Source: Candidatus Marithrix sp.
GTDB taxonomy: Bacteria > Pseudomonadota > Gammaproteobacteria > Beggiatoales > Beggiatoaceae
Assembly (NCBI GenBank): GCA_016744775.1
Contig: JADGDS010000002.1
Coordinates: forward strand, 310,001-374,000
DNA: 64,000 nucleotides
Direction of reading: 5' to 3'
The position numbers were made by a program, and so were the translations under genes. The notes beneath the pieces are model-generated. The model was not told where the DNA came from and did no database searches. It saw only the letters and a list, made by a program, of their open reading frames with translations. Positions 37,397 through 47,043 of the stretch are shown here, piece by piece; the stretch's first letter is position 1, and every line of letters starts with the position of its first letter.

Positions 37397-37677
37397 AATA
37401 TAATTCCATTTTTAAAAACTGCCCTTGCAAAGGTATTTGATAATTGTGTATCCGAAAGTACAATATCAATTTTCTGTTCTCCCAACTTTTCCCATAATTG
37501 CCATCGTATTTTTCCAAGTTGCTGGCGTTTGAGATTATTAGAAATAATTAATAAATCAATATCGCCACCTCGTGCTGCATCATTGGTGCGTGAACCAAAT
37601 AGAACAACCTTGGCATTAGCATCCAGCGCATAAACGCTTTGTTTAATTGTTTGCTGTTCAAATTTACTTAGTCGCAT
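37393..37677 (-). CDS. Minimal nucleotidyltransferase (MNT antitoxin)
   Basis: This 94-residue protein has the nucleotidyltransferase site VVLFGSRTNDAARGGDIDLL, with GSR then two acidic residues D-x-D, and a third Asp near 76 (KIDIVL). It is probably the antidote that adds AMP to the HEPN toxin encoded 4 bases downstream. It lies 7 bases from the amidase gene on the same strand. Confidence 0.88.
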   Translation of the reverse strand: MRLSKFEQQTIKQSVYALDANAKVVLFGSRTNDAARGGDIDLLIISNNLKRQQLGKIRWQLWEKLGEQKIDIVLSDTQLSNTFARAVFKNGIIL

Positions 37678-37684
37678 AATTATA

Positions 37685-38860
37685 TTAATTTATAGCCGCA
37701 GTTAAAAAACTTATTTTCTCTTTAGCAAAATATTCACGAATCCCTGACATAATTGCAGCGGCAATACGACGACGATAATATGGACTATTAATTTTTCGTT
37801 CTTCTGATGGATTAGATAAAAATGCAGTTTCCACTAAAATAGAAGGAATATCTGGAGAACGTAAAACCACAAAATTCGCTCTCTGTAATCGACTAGAATG
37901 CACTTTACCAATTTTAGTTAAACGTTTTAACACACTTTCACCCAAATTAGCACTGGCTTTTAAAGTGCCTGCTTGAGATAAATTTAACAATACCTCAGCT
38001 AATAAATTATCCTTATCATTTAAATTAATACCACCCATTAAATCAACCGCATTTTCTTTCTCCGCTAACCATTTAGCCGCTTCACTACTAGCACCTTTTT
38101 GCGAAAGCATAAAAACTGATGAACCTTGTACCTCTTGATTATCAGGATAAGTATCAGCATGAATAGAAACAAACAAATCAGCCTTATGTTGCCGTGCTAA
38201 TTCAAGCCGCTTATGCAATTTAACAAAATAATCACCATTACGAATCATAACTGGGCGCATTCCAGCTTCTTTAGTTACCAAACGCGCTAACTCTTTGGCT
38301 ACAGCTAAAACAACTTTTTTTTCATGAGTACCATTCCAGCCAATAGCACCGGGATCCTTGCCACCATGCCCTGCATCAATTGCAATCACAAACTCACGTT
38401 TAGTTTTAGGAACTTGATAATATTCAGTAGTAATAATATTTCGTGAAATATGCCTTGGTTTAGTACCCCATTTAGTTAAATCGATAATTAGATTATATCC
38501 TTGCGATGTTTGAGATTTAATTAAAAAACTTTTACTACGCACTCGCATTGTTAAATCTAAAACCACTCTTAAATCATTGTTATTACGTGTGGCACTACGA
38601 ATCTTTTTTAGAAAAATATGATTGTTATTTTGTAATTTTTGAATTAATTTGGTATTTGTAAAATCAATAACTAAACGATTAGGTGATCGTAAAGTAAAAA
38701 CCTTATGAGTTACCGTTGAATTAAGCTTAAAAACTAAGCGCATATTATATTTTGCAGGCTTCAAAACTTGCATATTTAGCAATTTTACTGGGTTTGCTAA
38801 ACAGGATAAAGAAAATATTAGCAACACTAAAGTGATGGCTAATGGCATTTTTTGCTTCAT
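37685..38860 (-). CDS. amiC: N-acetylmuramoyl-L-alanine amidase (AmiC/AmiB type)
   Basis: From the ATG at 38860 (GGGA upstream) the protein has 391 residues; an upstream frame to 38923 has no signal-peptide logic. A signal peptide (ending SCLANP), an AMIN domain (~25-125) that targets the septum and an Amidase_3 domain (~160-385) are present. Zinc ligands are in IDAGHGGKDPGA (His), HEKK (Glu) and SIHAD (His), with a catalytic Glu in VETAFLSN. It splits the daughter-cell wall. No LysM domain is seen, unlike AmiB in some relatives. Confidence 0.92.
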   Translation of the reverse strand: MKQKMPLAITLVLLIFSLSCLANPVKLLNMQVLKPAKYNMRLVFKLNSTVTHKVFTLRSPNRLVIDFTNTKLIQKLQNNNHIFLKKIRSATRNNNDLRVVLDLTMRVRSKSFLIKSQTSQGYNLIIDLTKWGTKPRHISRNIITTEYYQVPKTKREFVIAIDAGHGGKDPGAIGWNGTHEKKVVLAVAKELARLVTKEAGMRPVMIRNGDYFVKLHKRLELARQHKADLFVSIHADTYPDNQEVQGSSVFMLSQKGASSEAAKWLAEKENAVDLMGGINLNDKDNLLAEVLLNLSQAGTLKASANLGESVLKRLTKIGKVHSSRLQRANFVVLRSPDIPSILVETAFLSNPSEERKINSPYYRRRIAAAIMSGIREYFAKEKISFLTAAIN

Positions 38861-38961
38861 AATATCCCTACATTGTTTCATTGAAAAACGCCATAATTTA
38901 CAAAAAACTGAGTATTGAGTCAAGATAAATATTATTTTTATGCTTGAAACAACTCATAAGG

Positions 38962-38967
38962 TATAAT
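38962..38967 (+). promoter_or_regulatory. -10 box for the rpe-gph transcript
   Basis: A perfect TATAAT lies 42 bases before the rpe start, with AGGAG 8-13 bases before the ATG. No good -35 at 17 bases is seen. Confidence 0.45.
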
Positions 38968-39003
38968 ACATATAGATAGTATTACAACATAGGAGCTTTA
39001 ATC

Positions 39004-39675
39004 ATGCAAGATTACCAAATTGCACCATCTATTTTATCAGCCGATTTCGCCCGTTTAGGTGATGAAGTCACTAAAGTCTTGACTTCTGGAGCTGATATTG
39101 TGCATTTTGATGTAATGGATAATCATTATGTACCCAATTTAACAATTGGACCCTTACTTTGCGAAGCTTTAAGAAAACATGGTATAACTGCACCAATTGA
39201 TGTACATTTAATGGTCAAACCAGTGGATCGTATCATTCCTGATTTTGCAAAAGCAGGTGCAAGTTATATTACTTTTCATCCTGAAGCCAGCGAACATATT
39301 GATAGAACTTTACAATTAATTCGTGAAAATGGCTGTAAATCAGGATTAGTGTTTAATCCAAGTACACCACTCGATTATCTGAAATATGTCATGGATAAAG
39401 TCGATATGATTTTATTAATGTCAGTTAATCCCGGTTTTGGTGGACAATCTTTTATTCCTGAAACTTTAAATAAATTACGTGAAGCACGTAAAATAATTGA
39501 TGATAGTGGACGTGATATTCGTTTAGAAATTGATGGGGGTGTTAAAATTAATAATATTCGTGAAATTGCAGAAGCAGGTGCGGATACTTTTGTTGCTGGT
39601 TCTGCAATTTTTAATACCGATGATTATAAAGCCACAATTGACGCTATGCGTTCAGAGTTAGCCAAGGTAAAATAA
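39004..39675 (+). CDS. rpe: Ribulose-phosphate 3-epimerase
   Basis: This 223-residue TIM-barrel enzyme interconverts ribulose 5-phosphate and xylulose 5-phosphate in the pentose phosphate and Calvin cycles. Signatures are [24 protein letters not shown] with a metal-binding His-Asp pair, DVHLMV and [11 protein letters not shown]. It begins an operon-like run with gph (1-base overlap), matching the common rpe-gph-trpE-trpG order. Confidence 0.97.
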   Translation: MQDYQIAPSILSADFARLGDEVTKVLTSGADIVHFDVMDNHYVPNLTIGPLLCEALRKHGITAPIDVHLMVKPVDRIIPDFAKAGASYITFHPEASEHIDRTLQLIRENGCKSGLVFNPSTPLDYLKYVMDKVDMILLMSVNPGFGGQSFIPETLNKLREARKIIDDSGRDIRLEIDGGVKINNIREIAEAGADTFVAGSAIFNTDDYKATIDAMRSELAKVK

Positions 39676-40349
39676 TGACATTAACTATTCCTGAGTTAGT
39701 TTTAGTTGATTTAGATGGAACTTTAATTGATAGTGTGCCTGATTTAGCTTATGCCGTTGATGCTATGATGGCACAACTTGATTTGCCGTTACGAGGTGAA
39801 GATAAAGTTAGAAACTGGGTAGGCAATGGAGTAGAACGATTAGTTAAACGAGCCTTACTTGATCAACTTGACGGTGAACCAGATGCTGAATTATTTAAGT
39901 CAGCAATGCATTTGTTTGATATATTTTATACTGAATGCAATGGTCGTTATAGTAGAGTATATCCCGGTGTACGTAAAGGTTTAAATTGGTTAAAATCACA
40001 AGGTGCTATTTTAGTTTGTATTACTAATAAAGCTGAAAAATTTACTATTCCTTTATTAGAAGCACTAGATTTGCATCATTATTTCCGTATAATACTCAGT
40101 GGTGATAGTCTGCCAAAGAAGAAGCCGGATCCATTGCCGTTATTACATGCAGCTAAAAAATTTAAAATCAAAGCAAAGAGTTCTCTAATTTTAGGCGATT
40201 CTATAAATGATGTTCAAGCTGCTCGTGCCGCTGGATTTAGTGTGGTATGTGTAAGTTATGGTTACAATCATGGGCAAGATATTAATCTTGCAGAACCTGA
40301 TGCTGTAATTGATTCATTTATAGACTTACCTTCCGTATTTGAAAAGTAG
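39675..40349 (+). CDS. gph: Phosphoglycolate phosphatase
   Basis: This 224-residue HAD phosphatase has motif I LVDLDGTLIDSVPDLA, a C1 cap, KKKPDPLP with the conserved Lys, and LGDSINDVQAARAAG. The location directly after rpe and before trpE is diagnostic of Gph, which removes 2-phosphoglycolate formed by RuBisCO oxygenation or DNA repair. The start overlaps the rpe stop (TAATG). Confidence 0.92.
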   Translation: MTLTIPELVLVDLDGTLIDSVPDLAYAVDAMMAQLDLPLRGEDKVRNWVGNGVERLVKRALLDQLDGEPDAELFKSAMHLFDIFYTECNGRYSRVYPGVRKGLNWLKSQGAILVCITNKAEKFTIPLLEALDLHHYFRIILSGDSLPKKKPDPLPLLHAAKKFKIKAKSSLILGDSINDVQAARAAGFSVVCVSYGYNHGQDINLAEPDAVIDSFIDLPSVFEK

Positions 40350-40356
40350 CAAACAA

Positions 40357-40377
40357 TAGGGCAAATTATTTGCCCTA
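40357..40377. terminator. GGGCAA hairpin between gph and trpE
   Basis: Nine-base arms TAGGGCAAA / TTTGCCCTA with a 3-base loop. The core is the same as in the hairpin at 54938-54960. It may attenuate or end the rpe-gph transcript just before trpE. Confidence 0.65.
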
Positions 40378-40385
40378 CTAAACTA

Positions 40386-41864
40386 ATGACTCCAGAAAAA
40401 TTTTCTCAATTAGCGAAGCAAGGCTATAACCGTATTCCTATAAAACGCGAAGTATTAGCTGATTTAGATACGCCTGTTAGTGCCTATTTAAAATTAACCA
40501 AAGATCAAGCATATTCTTATTTATTAGAATCTGTACAAGGCGGAGAAAAATGGGGGCGTTATTCAATAATAGGTTTGCCTGCTAACACTATAGTGCAGGT
40601 ATATGATCATAATATTAAGGTTTATAAAAACGCTTGCATTATTGAGGAAACGCAAACGGCTGATCCATTGCAATGGATTGAGGAATTTAAACAAAGTTTT
40701 CGAGTTCCAAAATTGGCTGAATTACCAATTTTTAACGGTGGATTAGTTGGTTATTTTGCTTATGATACGGTACGTTATGCAGAGCAGCGTCTTGCTAAAA
40801 CTCAATTATCTGATCCTTTAAATACTCCAGATATTTTATTAATGTTGTCTGATGAGCTAGTAATTTTTGATAATTTGAAAGGTAAATTATATCTCATAGT
40901 TCATGCAGATCCAAATCAAGAAAACGCTTTATCTAATGCTGAGCAAAGTTTAGATAGTTTAGTTGCGCGTTTAAGACAACCATTAACTGTAGAATCTACA
41001 ACAAAAACTAGCACTGTTAATGAAACTGATTTTAAATCAGAATTTAAACGTGAAGATTTTGAACAAGCCGTTATTCGCGCAAAAGAATACATTGTTCAAG
41101 GTGATATTATGCAAGTGGTATTATCACAACGTTTATCAATTGACTGTGAACTTCCACCCTTAGATATATATCGAGCTTTACGTTGTATGAATCCTTCTCC
41201 TTATATGTATTATCTAAATTTAGATAATTTTCATATAGTTGGATCATCACCAGAAATTTTAGTACGTTTAGAAGAACAAAAACTTACAGTTCGCCCCATA
41301 GCTGGAACTCGCCCCCGTGGTGCTAATGAAGAAGAAGATTTAGCATTAGAAAAAGAATTACTTGCTGATCCTAAAGAATGCGCTGAACATTTAATGCTAA
41401 TTGATTTAGGAAGAAACGATGTTGGAAGAGTATCTGAAATCGGCAGTGTCGAATTAACTGAAAATATGGCAATAGAACGTTATTCTCATGTCATGCACAT
41501 TGTTTCTAATGTAACAGGTAAATTAAAACCATCCTTCACAACTTTAGATGTCTTAAAAGCAACTTTGCCAGCCGGTACGCTTAGCGGTGCCCCTAAGATA
41601 CGGGCAATGGAAATTATTGATGAATTAGAGCCAATTAAACGGGGGATTTATGGTGGTGCTGTTGGTTATCTCTCTTGGCATTCTGATATGGATACTGCAA
41701 TTGCGATCCGTACAGCAATCATTAAAGATAATAAATTATATATTCAAGCAGGTGCCGGTATTGTAGCGGATTCTATACCCGCAAAAGAATGGGAAGAATC
41801 TATGAATAAGGGTCGTGCAATATTTAAAGCAGTTGCAATGGCAGCCTCCGGTTTCACACAATAG
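40386..41864 (+). CDS. trpE: Anthranilate synthase component I
   Basis: This 492-residue chorismate-binding enzyme makes anthranilate with TrpG. The N-terminal domain has [17 protein letters not shown], which contains the LLES motif of tryptophan feedback binding. The catalytic domain includes the [20 protein letters not shown] and [16 protein letters not shown] motifs. It is probably co-transcribed with trpG, 11 bases downstream. No trp attenuator is evident upstream, only the GGGCAA hairpin. Confidence 0.95.
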   Translation: MTPEKFSQLAKQGYNRIPIKREVLADLDTPVSAYLKLTKDQAYSYLLESVQGGEKWGRYSIIGLPANTIVQVYDHNIKVYKNACIIEETQTADPLQWIEEFKQSFRVPKLAELPIFNGGLVGYFAYDTVRYAEQRLAKTQLSDPLNTPDILLMLSDELVIFDNLKGKLYLIVHADPNQENALSNAEQSLDSLVARLRQPLTVESTTKTSTVNETDFKSEFKREDFEQAVIRAKEYIVQGDIMQVVLSQRLSIDCELPPLDIYRALRCMNPSPYMYYLNLDNFHIVGSSPEILVRLEEQKLTVRPIAGTRPRGANEEEDLALEKELLADPKECAEHLMLIDLGRNDVGRVSEIGSVELTENMAIERYSHVMHIVSNVTGKLKPSFTTLDVLKATLPAGTLSGAPKIRAMEIIDELEPIKRGIYGGAVGYLSWHSDMDTAIAIRTAIIKDNKLYIQAGAGIVADSIPAKEWEESMNKGRAIFKAVAMAASGFTQ

Positions 41865-41875
41865 GAAGATATAAT

Positions 41876-42439
41876 ATGCTATTAATGATAGATAATTACG
41901 ATTCTTTCACCTATAATTTAGTACAATATTTTGGAGAATTAGGGGCGCAGGTAGAAGTTTATCGTAATGATAAAATTAATTTAGAACAAATTGAAGAACT
42001 TGCACCAAAACATATAGTTATATCACCCGGACCCTGCACCCCAAATCAAGCAGGGATTTCTATTGATGTTATAAAAAAATTTGCTGGCAAAATACCATTA
42101 TTAGGAGTATGTCTTGGACATCAAAGCATTGGGCAAGCTTTTGGTGGTAAAATTGTGCAAGCCCAACAAATTATGCACGGCAAAACTTCAGCAATTTATC
42201 ATAATAATACTAGCGTCTTTAAAAATTTACCTAATCCATTTGAAGCCACACGTTATCATTCACTTGTGATTGAACCAGATTCATTACCAGATTGTTTAGA
42301 AGTTACTGCTTGGACTAAAACGCAAGAAATTATGGGTATTCAACATAAAACATTGGCTATAATGGGCGTACAATTTCATCCTGAATCCATTTTAACTAAG
42401 CAGGGTCATGCTCTACTAGAAAACTTTTTAAAACAATGA
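41876..42439 (+). CDS. trpG: Anthranilate synthase component II (glutamine amidotransferase)
   Basis: This 187-residue class I amidotransferase has [14 protein letters not shown] at the start, nucleophile Cys in [10 protein letters not shown] and the His-Glu pair in GVQFHPESI. It supplies ammonia to TrpE and may also serve PabB for folate, as in many bacteria that have one such gene. The usual trpD and trpC are not next; instead pilD overlaps its stop by 4 bases. Confidence 0.93.
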   Translation: MLLMIDNYDSFTYNLVQYFGELGAQVEVYRNDKINLEQIEELAPKHIVISPGPCTPNQAGISIDVIKKFAGKIPLLGVCLGHQSIGQAFGGKIVQAQQIMHGKTSAIYHNNTSVFKNLPNPFEATRYHSLVIEPDSLPDCLEVTAWTKTQEIMGIQHKTLAIMGVQFHPESILTKQGHALLENFLKQ

Positions 42440-43275
42440 CTTTAATTATAATAGCAGGATTTTTAGGGCTGATAATTGGTAGCTTTCTCAATGTAGTTAT
42501 TTATCGCTTACATATTGTTATAGAACGTAATTGGCGGCAAGAATGTGCAGAATTACTCGAAATTGATCAACCCAAGGCTGACAAGATTTTTAATCTAAGT
42601 TTGCCACGTTCACATTGCCCACATTGCAAACATCAACTAACAATTTTAGAAAATATTCCCTTAATTAGTTATCTTTGGCAACGAGGCAAATGTAATCATT
42701 GTCATAAAACAATCCATTTTAGTTATCCCTTAGTTGAAGCAATAAGTGCAATCTTAGCCATGATTACAGCATGGCATTTTGGATTTAATTGGAGCTTATT
42801 AGCGGCATTAGCACTTACTTGGGCTTTAATAGCCGCTAGTGGCATTGATATAAAACATCAAATATTACCTGATAATATAACATTATTATTTCTATGGTTA
42901 GGCTTAATCTGTAACTTATTTGGCTTATATACAGACATTGAATCCAGTGTTATAGGAGCAATAATTGGCTATTTATCACTATGGACAGTCTATTGGATTT
43001 ATAAGCTGCTGACGGCTAAAGACGGTTTAGGTTATGGAGATTTTAAATTACTCGCAATGTTAGGAGCTTGGTTAGGATGGCAAGCATTACTGCCTATAAT
43101 TTTAATCGCCTCAATAGTTGCCGCAACAATTGGCAGTATCTTAATATTTTTTTATGGTAAAGATAAAAACATACCAATTGCATTTGGTCCATATCTAGCC
43201 GCTGCGGGCTGGATAACTTTATTATGGGGTGATATAATCACTCACAATTATTTAATATGGATAAGCCAAGCTTAA
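42436..43275 (+). CDS. pilD: Prepilin peptidase / N-methyltransferase PilD
   Basis: This 279-residue polytopic membrane enzyme cleaves and N-methylates type IV pilins and pseudopilins. Two cytoplasmic CxxC pairs (CPHCKH and CNHCHK) bind zinc. The two catalytic aspartates are in ASGIDIKHQ and GYGDFKLLA. It links the window to type IV pili, as do the FimV-like gene and the Chp cluster. The coaE start lies 19 bases inside its 3' end, giving the common pilD-coaE-zapD order. Confidence 0.95.
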   Translation: MTLIIIAGFLGLIIGSFLNVVIYRLHIVIERNWRQECAELLEIDQPKADKIFNLSLPRSHCPHCKHQLTILENIPLISYLWQRGKCNHCHKTIHFSYPLVEAISAILAMITAWHFGFNWSLLAALALTWALIAASGIDIKHQILPDNITLLFLWLGLICNLFGLYTDIESSVIGAIIGYLSLWTVYWIYKLLTAKDGLGYGDFKLLAMLGAWLGWQALLPIILIASIVAATIGSILIFFYGKDKNIPIAFGPYLAAAGWITLLWGDIITHNYLIWISQA

Positions 43276-43859
43276 AAAAAATTGGACTTACGGGCGGAAT
43301 TGCAAGCGGAAAAACTACGGTTTCTAATTTATTTGCTCAATTAGGAGTACCCATTATAGATGCTGATGTTATTTCACGTTCTCTAGTAGAACCCGGAACA
43401 GCGGCATTTAAACTCATTGTCCAACATTTTGGCGTTGAAATACTACAAGTAGATGGTCATTTAAATCGAGCCAAATTAGCTCAAATAATTTTCTCTGATA
43501 TTCAACAACGCCATCGCTTAGAGGAAATTTTACACCCTCGCATCCAACAAGTCATGTTAGCAGAAGCTGCTAAAATAAAAACAACTTACTGTATATTAAG
43601 CATACCCTTATTAATAGAAACTAATCAAATTAAACTTGTAGATCGTATTCTTGTAATTGACTGTCCAATTGACTTGCAACGTCAAAGGATTAAAGATCGT
43701 AATGGTATTAGCTCAGATGAAATTGAACAAATACTTATGAGTCAAACAACTAGAGAAGCGCGACTTGCTATAGCAAACGATGTTATTTCCAATGACACTA
43801 GCTTAGATGAATTAAAATCAAAAGTCTTTGCTTTACATAAGGATTATTCCAAAACATGA
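43257..43859 (+). CDS. coaE: Dephospho-CoA kinase
   Basis: This 200-residue P-loop kinase has GLTGGIASGKTTVSNLF (Walker A) and DADVISR motifs and performs the last step of coenzyme A synthesis. It overlaps pilD by 19 bases and zapD by 4 bases. No ribosome binding site stands out, suggesting translation is coupled to pilD. Confidence 0.95.
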   Translation: MDKPSLKKIGLTGGIASGKTTVSNLFAQLGVPIIDADVISRSLVEPGTAAFKLIVQHFGVEILQVDGHLNRAKLAQIIFSDIQQRHRLEEILHPRIQQVMLAEAAKIKTTYCILSIPLLIETNQIKLVDRILVIDCPIDLQRQRIKDRNGISSDEIEQILMSQTTREARLAIANDVISNDTSLDELKSKVFALHKDYSKT

Positions 43860-44632
43860 AAAAAAAAGTCCTTTATGAACACCCTCTAAATGAACGGATT
43901 AGAATTCTATTACGACTAGAACATCTATATGAACATATTATGTATCGGATAAAGGGACCATCTGAATGGGATAGTCGCGCCGTTATTAACAGTATTATTG
44001 AAATCTTAGATTTAACCAGTCGTATTGATTTTAAAGTTGAACTTATCAGAGATTTAGAATATCACACACAAATCTTAGAACGATGGCAAAGTTTACCAGA
44101 TGTTGATAATGAACGATTAAATAAATTAATCAATAAAACTGGAATACTTATAGACAGATTAAATGAACTTGATGAAGTTGTAGGAACAAAATTATTACAA
44201 CATAAATTAATTAGTGTGATTAAACAACGTCGTAATATTGCAGGTGGTACATCTAGCAGTGATTTACCAGCTTATTATCATTGGTTACAAAAGTATCCAA
44301 AGCGACGACAAGATGATTTAACTCATTGGTTAGATCCATTAGAACCATTGCGTGATGCAGTTGATTTAAATCTATACTTAATTCGCAGTAATGCTATGAT
44401 TACACCAGAAATTGCAAGTGGTGGATTTTTTCAATCAAAATTAGATTCACCTACAAATACTAATTATCATATAATTCAAGTATTAATGCCAATTGTACAT
44501 CCTTGCTACCCAGAAATTAGCGGGGGAAAACAAAGATTTACAATTAGATTTTTTGAAAGCAACACAGTAGAGGAACGACCTTTGCAGACTCAACAAGACA
44601 TTAATTTTGAATTACGCTGCTGTATGGTCTAA
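43856..44632 (+). CDS. zapD: Cell division protein ZapD
   Basis: This 258-residue protein matches ZapD (YacF), which cross-links FtsZ filaments. It starts with YEHPLNERIRILLRLEHLYE, and C-terminal segments such as ASGGFFQSKLD and CYPEISGGKQRFTIRF are conserved in the family. It follows coaE as in most gammaproteobacteria; the usual yacG is not after it. Confidence 0.93.
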   Translation: MKKKVLYEHPLNERIRILLRLEHLYEHIMYRIKGPSEWDSRAVINSIIEILDLTSRIDFKVELIRDLEYHTQILERWQSLPDVDNERLNKLINKTGILIDRLNELDEVVGTKLLQHKLISVIKQRRNIAGGTSSSDLPAYYHWLQKYPKRRQDDLTHWLDPLEPLRDAVDLNLYLIRSNAMITPEIASGGFFQSKLDSPTNTNYHIIQVLMPIVHPCYPEISGGKQRFTIRFFESNTVEERPLQTQQDINFELRCCMV

Positions 44633-44677
44633 CTAATGCTAATTACCAATTAAAGTTAATAATCGGAAATAATATCT

Positions 44678-45484
44678 ATGGATAAAGTATTTAAAATAGG
44701 CATATTTGGTTTAGCAGCTAATGAACAAAGTACATTAGGTAGTATTTTTAAGTTAGCCGCCTCAAATAGTCGAAAATATCAGATTGTCAACTCAACCGAA
44801 ATGGATCAATCTGATATTGCTCTTGTTGATCATGATGATGCAAATGCTATAAGTGAATGGCATAATTTTAGTGTCGATCATAGCCAAATTCCCGTCGTTT
44901 TTGTTACTAAAACGACACCAGAAATAGTAGAAACTAATCAAGTTTATTTACGTCGTCCATTAACATTAAAACGAGTGTTAGAAACGCTGGATACCATGAT
45001 TATTGATGTTTATCAATATATCCCCGGCGTTGTGATTGATGATGAAGAAATATTAGAGGAAGAAGCAAATGCCACTTTATTAGGTGCAGCAAAAAATCTT
45101 AAACAGAATTTTGGTACTAAAGCCTTAGTTGTTGATGATAGTCTTGCAGTTCGTAAGTCTATGGATTTATTATTAGGACAATATGGTATAGAAATTGAAT
45201 TTGCTGAAACAGGTGAAGAAGCATTGGAATATATACAAGATAATTTATGTGACATTATCTTTTTAGACTTAATATTACCGGGAATTGATGGTTATAAAGT
45301 TTGTAAGGAGATTAAAGCTAATAAAGATTCTAAACATATTCCTATTATTATGTTGACTGGCAAAGGTTCCTATTTTGACAAAATCAAAGGTACAATGGCA
45401 GGCGCAAATGTTTATTTAACTAAACCAGTTGAACAAGAACGACTGAAAGAAGTTATAAATGAATATTTACCCAATTTAAATTAA
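44678..45484 (+). CDS. Two-domain response regulator (PilG/PilH-like)
   Basis: The N-terminal ~120 of 268 residues look like a degenerate receiver domain that kept IALVDHDD but lacks clear active-site geometry. A linker (~120-147) leads to a canonical receiver with VVDDS at ~149-153, phosphoacceptor Asp in IIFLDLILPGIDG (near 195) and Lys in LTKPVEQ. It begins the chemosensory cluster, where its phosphoryl donor is probably the CheA-like kinase at 49568. Confidence 0.82.
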   Translation: MDKVFKIGIFGLAANEQSTLGSIFKLAASNSRKYQIVNSTEMDQSDIALVDHDDANAISEWHNFSVDHSQIPVVFVTKTTPEIVETNQVYLRRPLTLKRVLETLDTMIIDVYQYIPGVVIDDEEILEEEANATLLGAAKNLKQNFGTKALVVDDSLAVRKSMDLLLGQYGIEIEFAETGEEALEYIQDNLCDIIFLDLILPGIDGYKVCKEIKANKDSKHIPIIMLTGKGSYFDKIKGTMAGANVYLTKPVEQERLKEVINEYLPNLN

Positions 45485-45499
45485 AATGAAAATTACCAT

Positions 45500-46525
45500 A
45501 TGTTTCGTATAACTTTTATATTAATCACTTTATTTTTAAGTGCTTGTGATTCGGCAACTGAGGGACAAAATGATAATAATAAAAAGCTTAGATTTAGCTT
45601 TGCAGTTGCCCCTCAGATTGCTTGGATGCCTTGGCATTTAGCTAATGAAGAAGATTTATTTGAACAAGATAAAATAGATATTAAATTTATATCAAGCAAT
45701 TATGATGACACGATAGAGAAATTTATCAATAAAGAAGTTGATGCAATTGCAGTATCTAATATTGATACTGTTGCTAAAATAGTTAGATCGAATATTCCAA
45801 CCGATGTTATTCTAATCACTAATCATAGTATGGGTAATCATGCAATAGTAACATCAGGAAATAATGAAAAAAATCATAATAAAAACTTTATCTTAAGTAA
45901 TAATTTAGCATGTAATTATCTGTTAGATCGTTATCTGATTAGGAACCAAATTCCATTTGAAAGCGTACAAACAACTACAGTTATGAAACCAGAAAAATAT
46001 CTTGCTGATAAAACAGTTGATGGAATTGTAACTCATAATCCTAAGTTATATAAATTGACTCATAACCTTGGTGCAAAAATCTTGTTTGACAGTTATAAAA
46101 TCAATCAAGAGATATTTGATGTGGTTCTGATACATCGTAAAACTTTAAATAATCATCCTGAATTGGGACAAGCTTTATTAAAAATATGGTTCTCAATTAT
46201 GAATAGATTGCAAGCCAATAAAAAGGGTCCAACTTTAGATGCTTTAGCAAGTTTAGCTCATTTATCTCGCGAAGCTTATGAACAACAATTAATAACTACA
46301 CCTTTAAATGACACTCCTATTAAAGCACTTGCGGCAATTCGTAATAATCATATTAGAAAATCTATGCGTCATTTAGGTTATTTTGTTGAACGTCATAAAT
46401 TAACAAATGGTAAATCGTTTATTAAATCAATTTCTTATCCTGGGCGTACACCAGCATTATTACATTTTAGTAGCAAACATTTACAAAATTTTGTTGCTGC
46501 GAAAACTTCAAGTGAACTCAATTAA
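45500..46525 (+). CDS. NMT1/SsuA-like substrate-binding lipoprotein
   Basis: Of 341 residues, the signal ends in a lipobox (LSAC, Cys at ~15). A periplasmic-binding fold of the NMT1/THI5-SsuA type follows, with a PQIAWMPWHLANEEDLFE start and VDAIAVSNIDTVAKI. These proteins usually bind aliphatic sulfonates, nitrate or pyrimidine precursors, but no permease or ATPase is here. Its place between a response regulator and cheW suggests it presents a ligand to the MCP two genes downstream. Confidence 0.8.
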   Translation: MFRITFILITLFLSACDSATEGQNDNNKKLRFSFAVAPQIAWMPWHLANEEDLFEQDKIDIKFISSNYDDTIEKFINKEVDAIAVSNIDTVAKIVRSNIPTDVILITNHSMGNHAIVTSGNNEKNHNKNFILSNNLACNYLLDRYLIRNQIPFESVQTTTVMKPEKYLADKTVDGIVTHNPKLYKLTHNLGAKILFDSYKINQEIFDVVLIHRKTLNNHPELGQALLKIWFSIMNRLQANKKGPTLDALASLAHLSREAYEQQLITTPLNDTPIKALAAIRNNHIRKSMRHLGYFVERHKLTNGKSFIKSISYPGRTPALLHFSSKHLQNFVAAKTSSELN

Positions 46526-46536
46526 AGCTGTTTCAT

Positions 46537-47043
46537 ATGTTGTATCCTAGCCAAGCTTTAAATCGTTCCTTTGTACATAAAACTGATACATCTCTTGAAA
46601 CCGAAACTGTTTCACGCAGATTAGGTTTTGTAATTGGTAATTTAGGCTTTCTGATTGCAAAAAAATCAATGAGTGAATTATCAGAAGTGCTGTCTATTTG
46701 TCCGATTCCATTTACTGCTGATTGGTTTCTTGGTTTAATTAATTTACGTGGTAATTTAATACCAGTATTTGACTTATATAAATTATTACAATTTGAGTCT
46801 AAAAAAGTTAAAAAACCCATGTTAATCATTCTAGGAGAAGGAGATACAGCGGCGGCAATTGTAATTCATCATTTACCAATACATTTAAGCTTTTTAGAGA
46901 CTGATAAACTGACTCATCTTCCACCATTACCAGTTATTATGCAACCATACATGAATAATGGTTATGATCAAAATGGTCAACTTTGGTTACAGTTTGATCA
47001 TTTAGGTTTTTTTCAATATCTTGCTAGTAAATTAACAACATGA
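46537..47043 (+). CDS. CheW-type coupling protein (PilI-like)
   Basis: This 168-residue protein has the CheW fold with a FLGLINLRGNLIPVFDL motif (around residues 68-84), which links the receptor to the kinase. The start overlaps no gene and lies 11 bases after the lipoprotein. It ends with the ATGA overlap to the MCP gene. Compared with canonical CheW it is slightly extended at the N-terminus. Confidence 0.9.
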   Translation: MLYPSQALNRSFVHKTDTSLETETVSRRLGFVIGNLGFLIAKKSMSELSEVLSICPIPFTADWFLGLINLRGNLIPVFDLYKLLQFESKKVKKPMLIILGEGDTAAAIVIHHLPIHLSFLETDKLTHLPPLPVIMQPYMNNGYDQNGQLWLQFDHLGFFQYLASKLTT

